From Flavobacterium collinsii (GTDB lineage Bacteria; Bacteroidota; Bacteroidia; Flavobacteriales; Flavobacteriaceae), in the NCBI RefSeq assembly GCF_902804485.1, contig NZ_CADCST010000072.1:62001-126000 (forward strand): a DNA stretch of 64,000 nt, read 5' to 3'. A program made the translations under genes and the position numbers. The notes beneath the pieces were generated by a model that was given only the letters and a program-made list of their open reading frames with translations, was not told the origin of the DNA and did not search any database. This document shows positions 8,744 to 17,065 of this stretch, one piece after another (position 1 is the stretch's first letter; every line of letters starts with the position of its first letter).

Positions 8744-8828
8744 CCCGCTGAAAAAGCGGGTCGGGCTATACGCTTCAATCTTTTGTGCCGAACCCCAGCA
8801 CAAAAGGATTTTCACTTCTATCCCTCAT
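8744..8828 (+). repeat. GC-rich hairpin repeat, copy 2
   Basis: Two consecutive hairpins: CCCGCT/AGCGGG (8744-8760) and CTTTTGTGC/GCACAAAAG (8780-8806), separated by CGGGCTATACGC. The reverse complement aligns with the copies at 3637 and 47622 (ATCCTTTT arm, loop, AAAAGAT arm, then AGCGTATAGCCCG). The right end reads CTATCCCTCA, matching the TTAGGGATAG end of copy 3. Like copy 1, it lies between convergent genes. Confidence 0.7.
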
Positions 8829-8852
8829 GCGATTCGGCAATAGTATTGGGTC

Positions 8853-9098
8853 TTATTTTTCTCTGGATTTTAATTCAGTTTTAATGTCTTTGGAAGTCTT
8901 AAAAATTAAGAGAAGTAGTGGCAGTAAGGCAATAGGAACAATTTGAATAGCACTAAATCCTTTTAAAAATACAAGGTAGATGTTAGCGATAAGTAATAAA
9001 AGAAAAATTACGACAAATGCATACGCGGCTGATTTTGATATTTTTTCGCTTTTACGTAACTCTTCAGTAGTCATTTCACTAAATTTTTTGTTGCTCAT
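8853..9098 (-). CDS. Small membrane protein with two predicted helices
   Basis: 81 residues: a charged N-terminus (KKFSEMTTEELRKSEK), a first hydrophobic helix at about 25-48, a second at about 50-66, and a charged tail. I recall similar flavobacterial proteins being named redox-active disulfide protein 2, but this sequence contains no cysteine, so that name is not supported. Function unknown. It is 45 bp downstream of the archaemetzincin gene on the same strand and may be the last gene of that unit. Confidence 0.7.
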   Translation of the reverse strand: MSNKKFSEMTTEELRKSEKISKSAAYAFVVIFLLLLIANIYLVFLKGFSAIQIVPIALLPLLLLIFKTSKDIKTELKSREK

Positions 9099-9143
9099 TT
9101 TATTTTGGTTTTTGGTTAATTCGGAAGTTTGTATGGTGAGTTA

Positions 9144-9734
9144 TCAGGTGGTAAGATTACTTAGGTTCCACCCTTTTTCAATTAAATAGTTTTTACATTT
9201 TAAGCAAAAGGCGTTTTCTTTATCTACATGATTTTTTCCTTCAGCATCTCTCATTAAACATGTTTTTACAGAACAATGAGGCAAACCTTCGGTGTGACCT
9301 AACTCATGCAGAACAACCTTATAGAATTGTGCTTCTTTGTTTCTTTTGCTCAGTCTAAAATCAGAAACCACGCAGGATTTGCCTGGATGATAGCCCAGTC
9401 CCATAACGCCCCAATCTTTGTTTTTACCTTTGGTAACGCTAATGTCGCTGTTGGATAAACCCACGATTACAGAATCTTTACCCACATTATCTTTGATGGT
9501 TTTAATAATAGTGTCGGCACGATACCTGTTTCTGGCCGGGTAAAATGCATTTTCCGGGAAGGGAATGTTGGTTCTTAAAACAACATTAGGGTTAATCGTT
9601 TGTATTTTATGGTAAACATTTTTTGCCCGCTCTGTTTTGAAATCCCCCAAAGGTTGAAGAACAATTATTTTTGAATGCTGTTCTTTGGTACAGGAAACGA
9701 GAATAAACAGTAAAATCAAAAGTGAACTTTTCAT
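9144..9734 (-). CDS. Archaemetzincin-like zinc metallopeptidase, predicted lipoprotein (M54)
   Basis: 196 residues with a lipobox (FILVSC, Cys15), so an exported lipoprotein. The archaemetzincin signature is complete: HELGH (143-147), Gly150, then HC at 153-154, Cys159, Met161, and a CLKC pair (Cys177, Cys180). The three histidines are expected to bind catalytic zinc and the four cysteines a structural zinc. Family members are aminopeptidase-like enzymes with poorly known substrates, and most known ones are cytoplasmic, so membrane anchoring is notable. Its ATG overlaps the stop of the upstream membrane-protein gene by 4 bp, which implies coupled expression. Confidence 0.85.
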   Translation of the reverse strand: MKSSLLILLFILVSCTKEQHSKIIVLQPLGDFKTERAKNVYHKIQTINPNVVLRTNIPFPENAFYPARNRYRADTIIKTIKDNVGKDSVIVGLSNSDISVTKGKNKDWGVMGLGYHPGKSCVVSDFRLSKRNKEAQFYKVVLHELGHTEGLPHCSVKTCLMRDAEGKNHVDKENAFCLKCKNYLIEKGWNLSNLTT

Positions 9735-10336
9735 TTTGCAGATTTGAAGTTTGTTAACTCAATATTTTTAATAGATCCGAGAGGAGCAATTTTGATCGCA
9801 TTATTTTTCGGAGTCAGATAAAAATAATAAGCGCTGTTTACATCTATCAAAAAAATGGCTTCGGTTTCGCCTGTATTAAAGGTAAGTTTTTGCTCGTATT
9901 TCAGTTTATTAAGTCTGATTTTCTCTGCAATTTTATGACCTTCGCCAATTCCCAAACCAAGAAAAAAACTAAGCAATCCAATTCCAATAGAAACTAGAAA
10001 AAAATGTTTCAGCTTGCTCTTGATCTCTAAGTCTGAAAATTTATCGCCATCCGGTTTAGTGCCGATTAATTTTTTTGCCCAGCTTTTGTTGCGATCCTTG
10101 TAGCACAAACTCAGAAAAACTAAGATAAGAACGGCGAAAACAATTAGACTTAAAATGATAATCGGATTTGCAGTTAGATCAGCAATGGGGCTGATAAGAA
10201 TATCCATAATGGTTGAATATTTCAGAATGTTTATTTTCAATTGGAAAAAGAAAACACATTCTTTTAAAATTCCCAGCACGACAAGAAACAGATAACCTAT
10301 TGGAATTAAATTCTGAATTTTTTCTGTTGATTCCAT
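9731..10336 (-). CDS. Unknown multi-pass membrane protein coupled to the archaemetzincin
   Basis: A 201-residue protein I do not recognise. Hydrophobic segments lie at about 10-30, 58-78 and 112-130, the last glycine-rich (IGIGLLSFFLGLGIGEG). After it comes a soluble C-terminal domain of about 65 residues (NTGETEAIFLIDVNSAYYFYLTPKNN). Its stop overlaps the start of the archaemetzincin gene in an ATGA, so the two products are probably made together. A role in anchoring or guiding the peptidase is only an inference. Confidence 0.75.
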   Translation of the reverse strand: MESTEKIQNLIPIGYLFLVVLGILKECVFFFQLKINILKYSTIMDILISPIADLTANPIIILSLIVFAVLILVFLSLCYKDRNKSWAKKLIGTKPDGDKFSDLEIKSKLKHFFLVSIGIGLLSFFLGLGIGEGHKIAEKIRLNKLKYEQKLTFNTGETEAIFLIDVNSAYYFYLTPKNNAIKIAPLGSIKNIELTNFKSAK

Positions 10337-10376
10337 TCTAACTAACGTGGTATTTCATTAAAGTTTTTATAAAAAA

Positions 10377-11885
10377 CTACATTTCTTTCAATTGCTCCAA
10401 ATAATCCCTCTGATTCGAAAGCCTTGGAATCTTATGCTGTCCGCCTAATTTGTCACGCTCTTTTAGCCAGTCGTAAAACAAGTTCTCACGCGCCACATTA
10501 ATCACCAAAGGATTTAAAGTCATATTGTTGTGACGTTTGGCTTCGTAATCAGAATTTAAAGTTTGTAGTGTTTCATCCAATACTTTTTGAAAAAGCCCCA
10601 CATCAGCAGGTTTTTTCTTGAATTCGATCATCCATTCGTGAGCTCCTTTTTCCTTGTCCTGCATAAAAATAGGCGCAACGGTATAATCGATCACTTCGGT
10701 GTGCGTCAGTTGACAGGCTTTGGCAATGGCCTGATCGGTATTTTCGACCATTAGTTCTTCTCCAAAAACGTTAATATGATGTTTGGTTCTGCCTGTTACT
10801 CTGATTCTATAAGGGTTTAGAGAAGTAAAACGAACCGTGTCTCCAATCAAATAACGCCATAAACCGGAATTTGTGGTAATGACAATCGCATAGTTTTTAT
10901 TCAATTCAACATCGGCCAAACGGATTACTTTTTGATTCGGAGTTCCGAATGTATCCATTGATATGAATTCGTAGAAAATACCATAATCCAGCATCAACAG
11001 TAAATCGCTCGAATTGTTTAAATCCTGAATAGCAAAAAAGCCTTCCGACGCATTATAGATTTCGTAGTACCTGAAATCTTTGCTTGGTAGAATTTTTTTG
11101 TATTGTTCTTTATACGGAGAAAAACTTACGCCTCCGTGAAAATAAACTTCCAGATTTGGCCAAATATCCAAAAGACTTTCCTTTCCTGTATTTTCTAAAA
11201 CTTTGTTCATTAAAACGAGCATCCACGACGGAACGCCTGCAAAACTGGTTACATTTTCGTTTTTCGTTTCATTTATAATCGCAGCAATTTTGGATTCCCA
11301 CTCGCTCATCAGCGAAGTTTTACTACTTGGAGTACTGCTAAATTCAGCCCAAATAGGCATATTTTCAATCAAAATGGCAGATAAATCACCAAAGAAAGTA
11401 TTGTTGTTTTCGTAGATCTGTGAACTTCCACCCAGACGAAGACTTTTGCCCAGAAACAATTCCGAATCCTCATTGTTGTTGAGGTACAGACAAAGTAAAT
11501 CTTTACTCCCTTTATAATGACAATCCTCTAGGGCCTCATTACTCACAGGAATAAATTTACTTTTTGCATTTGTAGTTCCGCTCGATTTAGCAAACCATTT
11601 TATAGGAGTTTCCCAAAATACATTTTGTTCCCCTTGTCGGGTACGTTCAATCAAAGGTTGAAGCTCTTCGTAGGTAGCAATCGGCACCCTTTCGGCAAAA
11701 GTTTGATAGGAATTGATCGACTCAAAATCATACTGTTTCCCTATAATAGTATTTTCTGAAGCTGTCAATAAATTGTGCAGCAGCTCTTCCTGAACTTCAT
11801 TCGGATATTTTAGAAAAAGTTCTATTTGATGTATCCTTTGTTTTAGGACCCAAGAAGCAAAAGAGTTGATTATTGATAAGGGCAT
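10377..11885 (-). CDS. GH3 auxin-responsive promoter family protein (acyl-adenylating enzyme)
   Basis: A 502-residue member of the bacterial GH3 family (PF03321), in the adenylate-forming superfamily. Visible motifs are the phosphate loop region SSGTTNAKSKFIPVS near residue 105, VYFHGGVSFSPY in the middle, then YEIYNASEGFFAIQD, and YLIGDTVRFTS before the C-terminal lid domain. Plant GH3 enzymes conjugate amino acids to hormone acids. The bacterial substrates are unknown, so the reaction here is probably ATP-dependent acyl-amide formation. It is transcribed alone, divergent from the DUF2797 gene. Confidence 0.88.
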   Translation of the reverse strand: MPLSIINSFASWVLKQRIHQIELFLKYPNEVQEELLHNLLTASENTIIGKQYDFESINSYQTFAERVPIATYEELQPLIERTRQGEQNVFWETPIKWFAKSSGTTNAKSKFIPVSNEALEDCHYKGSKDLLCLYLNNNEDSELFLGKSLRLGGSSQIYENNNTFFGDLSAILIENMPIWAEFSSTPSSKTSLMSEWESKIAAIINETKNENVTSFAGVPSWMLVLMNKVLENTGKESLLDIWPNLEVYFHGGVSFSPYKEQYKKILPSKDFRYYEIYNASEGFFAIQDLNNSSDLLLMLDYGIFYEFISMDTFGTPNQKVIRLADVELNKNYAIVITTNSGLWRYLIGDTVRFTSLNPYRIRVTGRTKHHINVFGEELMVENTDQAIAKACQLTHTEVIDYTVAPIFMQDKEKGAHEWMIEFKKKPADVGLFQKVLDETLQTLNSDYEAKRHNNMTLNPLVINVARENLFYDWLKERDKLGGQHKIPRLSNQRDYLEQLKEM

Positions 11886-11903
11886 GAGTGAAATTTATAT
11901 TTT

Positions 11904-12126
11904 AGATTGCTGATTGTAGATTTTAGATTTTACAATTCGCGTAAAATCAGGAACCTTAAAATTTGAATATCGAAAGACAAATACTAACTTTGCCGTTGTA
12001 TCAAAAATAGTGTTTTTTTGTAAAAAATAACATTCTATTTTTATTAAACATTCCGGTTCAGCTGAATTTTAATTCTTAAAATTCAGAATTCAGGCAGGCA
12101 AATCTAAAATCTACAATCAGCAATCT
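11904..12126. repeat. 27-bp perfect inverted repeat bracketing a divergent intergenic region
   Basis: The arm at 11904-11930 is the exact reverse complement of the arm at 12100-12126, with 169 bp between them. The arms begin AGATTGCTGATTGTAG and end with TTTAGATTT. They lie just inside the start codons of the GH3 gene (11885) and the DUF2797 gene (12135), so each gene has the same word in its 5' leader, in the same orientation relative to the gene. The related word AATCTAAAATCTAAAAT occurs in the leader of the gene at 26722. Confidence 0.8.
11962..11992 (+). promoter_or_regulatory. Bacteroidota-type promoter for the DUF2797 gene
   Basis: TTTG at 11962-11965 and TAACTTTG at 11985-11992, spaced by 19 bp, match the TTTG-N19..21-TAnnTTTG consensus. 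The predicted leader is about 135 nt and includes the right arm of the 27-bp inverted repeat. Confidence 0.7.
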
Positions 12127-12134
12127 CAATTCTA

Positions 12135-12929
12135 ATGACATATCAAGGCGTACTTACAAAAATGCAAACTGAAATAGGGGCTCCAATTCAGTATTATTTG
12201 GTTTTCGAAGACAGTTTTCTAAACATGAATCAATTACTAAACAAGGAAATTGAGATCAGTTTTGTGGGATTTGAATGTCTGAACTGCCATAAGAAGAAAA
12301 AGATCTACCGACAAGGGTTTTGCTACGAATGTTTTTATTCGAGTCCTGCGGTTGGTGATTGGATTATGCGTCCGGAACTGAGTACGGCGCATCTGGGAAT
12401 TGCAGACCGGGATTTGGAGTACGAACAAAAAGTACAGCTTCAGCCTCACGTTGTTTATCTGGCTTTGGCAAGTGAGGTAAAAGTTGGGGTAACTCGTAAA
12501 ACTCAGGTGCCAACACGCTGGATCGATCAGGGAGCAACTCAGGCCATTGCGATTGTTGAAGTTCCAAACCGATATTTGGCAGGAATTACAGAGGTCGCAC
12601 TAAAAGACCATTATACCGACAAAACAAACTGGAGAAAGATGCTTCAGAATACAGGGGAAAGTTTTGATCTGCTTGCCGAGAAAGCAAAAGTGGAAAGCTT
12701 AATTCCGGCAGAAGTACAGGAATATTTTTATGCTCAAAAGAATGATTTGTATGAACTGCACTATCCGGTTTTAAATTATCCGACCAAAGTAACAAGTCTG
12801 AATCTGGATAAAACCCCAACTTTTCAGGGTAAATTAACTGGAATTAAGGGGCAGTATTTAATCTTTGAGAACGGAACGGTTTTTAATGTAAGAGGTTCGG
12901 AAGGTTATGTGGTTAGTATTGCAGTTTAA
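12135..12929 (+). CDS. DUF2797 domain protein
   Basis: 264 residues. The N-terminal half carries a four-cysteine zinc-ribbon-like motif (Cys48, Cys51, Cys63, Cys66 in ECLNC...GFCYECF). The middle has the conserved DUF2797 segment HVVYLALASEVKVGVTRKTQVPTRWIDQGA followed by YLAGITEVALKDHYTDKTNW, which resembles a GIY-YIG-type arrangement. No activity has been established for the family. The gene is monocistronic, behind a good promoter at 11962. Confidence 0.85.
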   Translation: MTYQGVLTKMQTEIGAPIQYYLVFEDSFLNMNQLLNKEIEISFVGFECLNCHKKKKIYRQGFCYECFYSSPAVGDWIMRPELSTAHLGIADRDLEYEQKVQLQPHVVYLALASEVKVGVTRKTQVPTRWIDQGATQAIAIVEVPNRYLAGITEVALKDHYTDKTNWRKMLQNTGESFDLLAEKAKVESLIPAEVQEYFYAQKNDLYELHYPVLNYPTKVTSLNLDKTPTFQGKLTGIKGQYLIFENGTVFNVRGSEGYVVSIAV

Positions 12930-13002
12930 CATTTAAAGGAAGAAAAACACTTTGTAAGGAATTGTTTATTAGTGTTTTAGTATATTTATAATACAGTTTT
13001 AG

Positions 13003-13045
13003 TAAAATTGTAATTTGAATGTTGAAACATTTGATTACAATTTTA
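13003..13045. other. Long AT-rich hairpin between DUF2797 and GT9 genes
   Basis: TAAAATTGTAAT (13003-13014) pairs perfectly with ATTACAATTTTA (13034-13045); inside it a second stem AATGTT/AACATT closes a tiny loop. There is no T run. It lies 74 bp after the DUF2797 stop and may stabilise that 3' end or act as a weak terminator. Confidence 0.5.
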
Positions 13046-13171
13046 TAATAATTATTTATTAGAAGATTTTAATTTTAAATCTAAAGAGAACCTAGTTTAG
13101 CAAAAAGCGAAATGAAAGTTTTTTTTTGAATTTCCAAGGACAAATATTTAATTAATAAATGAATTATAAAG

Positions 13172-14251
13172 ATGAGTGTTTTAAAACGAATAAATGTGGT
13201 CAGGCGCAGCGTAATGCACCGTCTCACTAAGAACATTGGAAAGCCAAGATCAGAGCAGCATATTGTTTTAGTGGATAAAACAGAAATTAGGCGGGTCCTG
13301 ATTTGCAGGCCAAATGCCAGACTCGGAAACTTGTTATTGATTACGCCGCTTGTTCAGGAAGTCAACGATATGTTTCCAAATTGTAAAGTCGATTTGTTTG
13401 TTAAGGGAGCTTTAGCTCTGGTAATTTTTGGAAATTATCAAAACATCAACAAGGTAATTGGTTTGCCTAAAAAACCGTTCAAAAGCTTATTGGAATACCT
13501 GAATGTCTGGATTTCAATAAAAACACAAAAATACGATGTTGCGATCAACGTAGATCAAAACTCTTCTTCAGGACGTTTAGCAGTCCAATTCTCTAATGCT
13601 AAATATAAATTTTACGGAGATTCAAACGATGAATCTCAACTTGTAAAAAAAGACTACGATCATATTGCGAAATATCCCGTTTATAACTTCCGACATTATT
13701 TAACGAAACTTGGATTAGCAAAAAGCAATAAAAAAATAGCCCCGATTGACCTTAGATTGTCTTCTTCTGAAATTGTCGAAGGAAAGAAAATCTTAAATGA
13801 TTTAGTACAAAACTGTAAAAGAACAATTTGTATTTTTACTTATGCAACAGGCGCAAAATGCTTGTCAGAGGAGTGGTGGGAGAACTTCTACGCACAACTA
13901 AAGGAAGAATATAAAGATTATAATATTATTGAAATTCTGCCAGTAGAAAATGTTTCGCAGATTGCATTTCAGGCCCCAACATTTTACAGCAAGGATATCC
14001 GCGAAATAGGATCTGTAATTGCCAATGCCGACTTGTTTATTGGAGCTGATAGCGGAATTATGCATTTGGCCAGCGCAGTGCAGACTCCAACGATTGGGCT
14101 TTTCTCGGTCTCCAACCTTAAAAAATACGAACCTTACGACAATTGCAGCATCGGAATAGATATTAATTTACACACTAAAAAGGATTATGTGAAAATCATA
14201 AACTCCATACTGAATAATGGGAAAGTTAGTGGTATCCAACAAGCAATTTAA
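13172..14251 (+). CDS. Glycosyltransferase family 9 (heptosyltransferase-like)
   Basis: A 359-residue cytoplasmic GT-B enzyme. The N-terminal motif IRRVLICRPNARLGNLLLITP (about residues 40-60) is the GT9 acceptor-domain start, and ADLFIGADSGIMHLASAVQTP is the nucleotide-sugar-binding signature. GT9 enzymes add heptose or related sugars to the lipid A core. The acceptor here is unknown, and flavobacterial LPS often lacks classical heptose, so heptosyltransferase is a family name rather than a tested activity. It stands alone, ended by a bidirectional terminator. Confidence 0.85.
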   Translation: MSVLKRINVVRRSVMHRLTKNIGKPRSEQHIVLVDKTEIRRVLICRPNARLGNLLLITPLVQEVNDMFPNCKVDLFVKGALALVIFGNYQNINKVIGLPKKPFKSLLEYLNVWISIKTQKYDVAINVDQNSSSGRLAVQFSNAKYKFYGDSNDESQLVKKDYDHIAKYPVYNFRHYLTKLGLAKSNKKIAPIDLRLSSSEIVEGKKILNDLVQNCKRTICIFTYATGAKCLSEEWWENFYAQLKEEYKDYNIIEILPVENVSQIAFQAPTFYSKDIREIGSVIANADLFIGADSGIMHLASAVQTPTIGLFSVSNLKKYEPYDNCSIGIDINLHTKKDYVKIINSILNNGKVSGIQQAI

Positions 14252-14265
14252 AAATATAAGAACAA

Positions 14266-14298
14266 CAAAAAAGGCATCCGTAGATGCCTTTTTTTATT
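14266..14298. terminator. Bidirectional terminator between the GT9 and AsmA genes
   Basis: AAAAGGCATC (14269-14278) pairs with GATGCCTTTT (14283-14292), with A runs on the left and T runs on the right. It serves the convergent genes ending at 14251 and 14298. Confidence 0.85.
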
Positions 14299-16892
14299 TA
14301 GTTTTTCTTCTTAAATAAGCCATTGATTAAGTCACTGGCTTTTTTAGTAACTTCCTGAGTTTTCTGCTCTTTTTCGGTTGCAGCTGCTTTTGTGGTGTCT
14401 TTTGCCTTTGTATTTTTATTGATAAAATCATTAAGGGCCGAAGTTCCTTTTTGAGTCAGTTTGTCTCTTTGTTGATTCGCAACTTGTGTCGCCAGACTCG
14501 TCACTGCACTTTTCATATCCGTTGTTATTTTTGGATTCGAAAAATTACCGCTAACAATAGCATTTATCGGAATGTTTTGCAGTTTTGCAGCATCCGCAGG
14601 AGACATTTTTGCCAGGAAAGCATTGGCTTCATTTCCTAAATATTTTGCAGGAACGTCTAATTTTAAATTGTAATTCATCGTTTGGTCAAAACCATGTGTA
14701 CCGCCAACTGTAATCTTAATGTCCTGATATTTGATGTCAAATGGTTTTACACTCACTTTTCCGTTATCAAACGTTAAGGCTGCTTTAATATCATTCAGAT
14801 TTATTTTATTAGGATCAATAAATTTCAGGTTTGAAGTTAAGGCATTTAAAACCGTTGAATTTTTAGAATTTACAGTAGTCGAAAGCAACTGACCAATCAA
14901 ATCTCCTGAAATCGATTTTAAGTCCGGAGTTAACTCTTTGTCGTCTAAGTTTCCGTTTAATTTTATAGTCGAATTTAGTTTTCCGTTAATGATTCCGGCC
15001 AAAGGAGCAATCTTTTTCATCATGTCTAATTGCGTAAAAGTTTGCGCAATATCCACCTGATTGAAACCTAAATTCATATCAAAAGTAGGTACCTTTGTTT
15101 TGGTAGAAACAGCTCCGTTAAGACCAATTGTTCCTCCAAAAATCGATGTTTTAAAGTTTTCCAAAGTTGCTTTTTCATCCTTCACAATCAACTTGCCCGA
15201 AACGTCTTTTAGTTTTAGATTGTCGTATAAAACCGTAGTGGCTTTGGCATTTAAAGTACAATTTAAAAAAGCAGGAATCTTCATAGCCTCAGATGGTTTT
15301 GCAGCCGTTTTCTCTGTTGCAGCCGTTCCCGAAGTCATAAAATCATCAACTGCTAACTGGTTTGAACTCATATTGAAATTTCCTCTCAGCTCTTGTTTTT
15401 TGAACATAAAACCATAGAAGTTTTCCAGTACACCATTAATACTTAAGTCACTTTTTCCGGTCGTAGCATCAAATTTCTTCAGGTTTATGGTACTCGGATT
15501 AAACTCAACCAATGCCGTGCTAATGTTCATCGATTTGTTGTTCTCGTCCGTATATTTAAATCCTGACAAACTCATTGTTCCAGAGTTTTTAATATTCTGA
15601 TATTGGCTTTTTTCAACAGAAGCCATATCAAATTGTGTGTTAACATCGGCTTTTAAAATACCTGCAAGAGGTTTGTCCATTTTAATAGGGTACGCTTTAG
15701 AAAGATTCGACAGGTTGATCGTTCCTTTTAAAGCTGCGTTCACCATAGGATTTTGTGTTATGTTTTTGATGTTGGCTTTGGCGTTAAAAACATCCTGATC
15801 AATTCGGAAGGAGAGTTTATCCAGATTTACATAAGTATCATTCAAAATCCCTGTTTCGTTAATGATTTTCGTATCAATTACAATATTCTGAACCGACTTT
15901 GGCAGGTTTGGATATTGAAACGAAGCATTATTTGAAGCAATCGCAATATTGAATTTAGGAACCGTAGTATCTGTCAGTTCCCCTTTAGCAAAACCGGCAA
16001 CTGTAAAATCTCCAGTAGTCTTTACACCATCCAGACTTGCGGCGTAAGCCGAAGGGATCAGTCCTAAGAAGTTTGTAAAAGCCGAAGTGGGAGTCTTAAA
16101 CTTTAGATCATAAATCTGTCCGGCATCTGCCATCTGAATAAATCCGTCAAACTCTAAAGGCAGCTGATTGATTAAAGCTTTATTCTCTTTAAAGGTATAT
16201 TTGCTTTTTTCAAGGTCAATTCCTAAGACAGCGTCTAAAGTCAGTTTTACATTTTTCATGTAATTGATTTTATCCATATCCAAAGAAACGTTGGCGGTAG
16301 ACTTTGTGGTCAAATCTAATTTTGAGTTGGTAAAATCACCTGTTCCTTCATGGTTTAAGCTGTCAATCACCATTTTTATTTTAGATCTCTGATCAATATA
16401 CCTGAAAGTAAATTGTTCAATTTTATAATTTTGAATTTTCAGCGAAAGCGGCTTACTTTTGTCGTCTTTCACTTCTTTTTCTTTGTTTTTTAGGGCAATA
16501 TCAAAATTGCCAACACCATCTTTGTTAAAAATAATATTAATCAGACCATTTGTAGAACTGACTCCCTGTATGTTTAAAGGTTCGTCTTTTCCTTTAAAAA
16601 GCTCTTTAATACTCATCTTTAAATTCAGTTCGCCTAATGAAACCAAAGTGTCTCCTTCGAAAGGAGCTTTGTTGATAATCACCAGTTTTTCGATTCCCAC
16701 TGTGGCGTTCGGAAAGTTTCTAAACAAACTTAAATCGGCATCTGTAAAACTTACTTTCGCATCAACGCTTTCGTTAATAGCTTCTGAAATTTTGGCTTTT
16801 ATTTGATCTTTAAAGAAATACGGAATGGCAAATAAGGCCGCTACTAGGACCACAAGAACTATGGCTGTTATTTTTAAAACTTTCTTTAACAT
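14298..16892 (-). CDS. AsmA family protein
   Basis: 864 residues from MLKKVLKITAIVLVV. A frame extension up to 16982 is open but precedes the obvious signal-anchor, so it was not used. One N-terminal transmembrane helix (about 6-24) is followed by a long periplasmic beta-rich region with repeated segments of the type LNGAVSTKTKVPTFDMNLGF. The C-terminus has the AsmA_2-type stretch GKVSVKPFDIKYQDIKITVGG. A Lys/Ala-rich tail follows. AsmA-like proteins are thought to bridge the periplasm and carry phospholipids. No partner gene lies nearby. Confidence 0.85.
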   Translation of the reverse strand: MLKKVLKITAIVLVVLVAALFAIPYFFKDQIKAKISEAINESVDAKVSFTDADLSLFRNFPNATVGIEKLVIINKAPFEGDTLVSLGELNLKMSIKELFKGKDEPLNIQGVSSTNGLINIIFNKDGVGNFDIALKNKEKEVKDDKSKPLSLKIQNYKIEQFTFRYIDQRSKIKMVIDSLNHEGTGDFTNSKLDLTTKSTANVSLDMDKINYMKNVKLTLDAVLGIDLEKSKYTFKENKALINQLPLEFDGFIQMADAGQIYDLKFKTPTSAFTNFLGLIPSAYAASLDGVKTTGDFTVAGFAKGELTDTTVPKFNIAIASNNASFQYPNLPKSVQNIVIDTKIINETGILNDTYVNLDKLSFRIDQDVFNAKANIKNITQNPMVNAALKGTINLSNLSKAYPIKMDKPLAGILKADVNTQFDMASVEKSQYQNIKNSGTMSLSGFKYTDENNKSMNISTALVEFNPSTINLKKFDATTGKSDLSINGVLENFYGFMFKKQELRGNFNMSSNQLAVDDFMTSGTAATEKTAAKPSEAMKIPAFLNCTLNAKATTVLYDNLKLKDVSGKLIVKDEKATLENFKTSIFGGTIGLNGAVSTKTKVPTFDMNLGFNQVDIAQTFTQLDMMKKIAPLAGIINGKLNSTIKLNGNLDDKELTPDLKSISGDLIGQLLSTTVNSKNSTVLNALTSNLKFIDPNKINLNDIKAALTFDNGKVSVKPFDIKYQDIKITVGGTHGFDQTMNYNLKLDVPAKYLGNEANAFLAKMSPADAAKLQNIPINAIVSGNFSNPKITTDMKSAVTSLATQVANQQRDKLTQKGTSALNDFINKNTKAKDTTKAAATEKEQKTQEVTKKASDLINGLFKKKN

Positions 16893-17011
16893 ATAAATAA
16901 ATTGAGGGGTTAAATTGCTAACTGATTGCTGCAAAAATAGTTTTTTTTGGTGGAGTTCGTATATAAAGTTTTTGTAAAACATAAGAGTATACTCCTGTTT
17001 CTTAAAAACAA

Positions 17012-17047
17012 AAAACCGTCTGAATTATATATTCAAACGGTTTTTTA
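17012..17047. terminator. Terminator after the alpha/beta hydrolase gene
   Basis: An AAAACCGT...ACGGTTTT stem extends through TGAAT/ATTCA with one mismatch. A and T runs flank it, so it can work for the - strand sppA-hydrolase unit. Confidence 0.75.
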
Positions 17048-17065
17048 AGCTTTTTATGATTGGAA

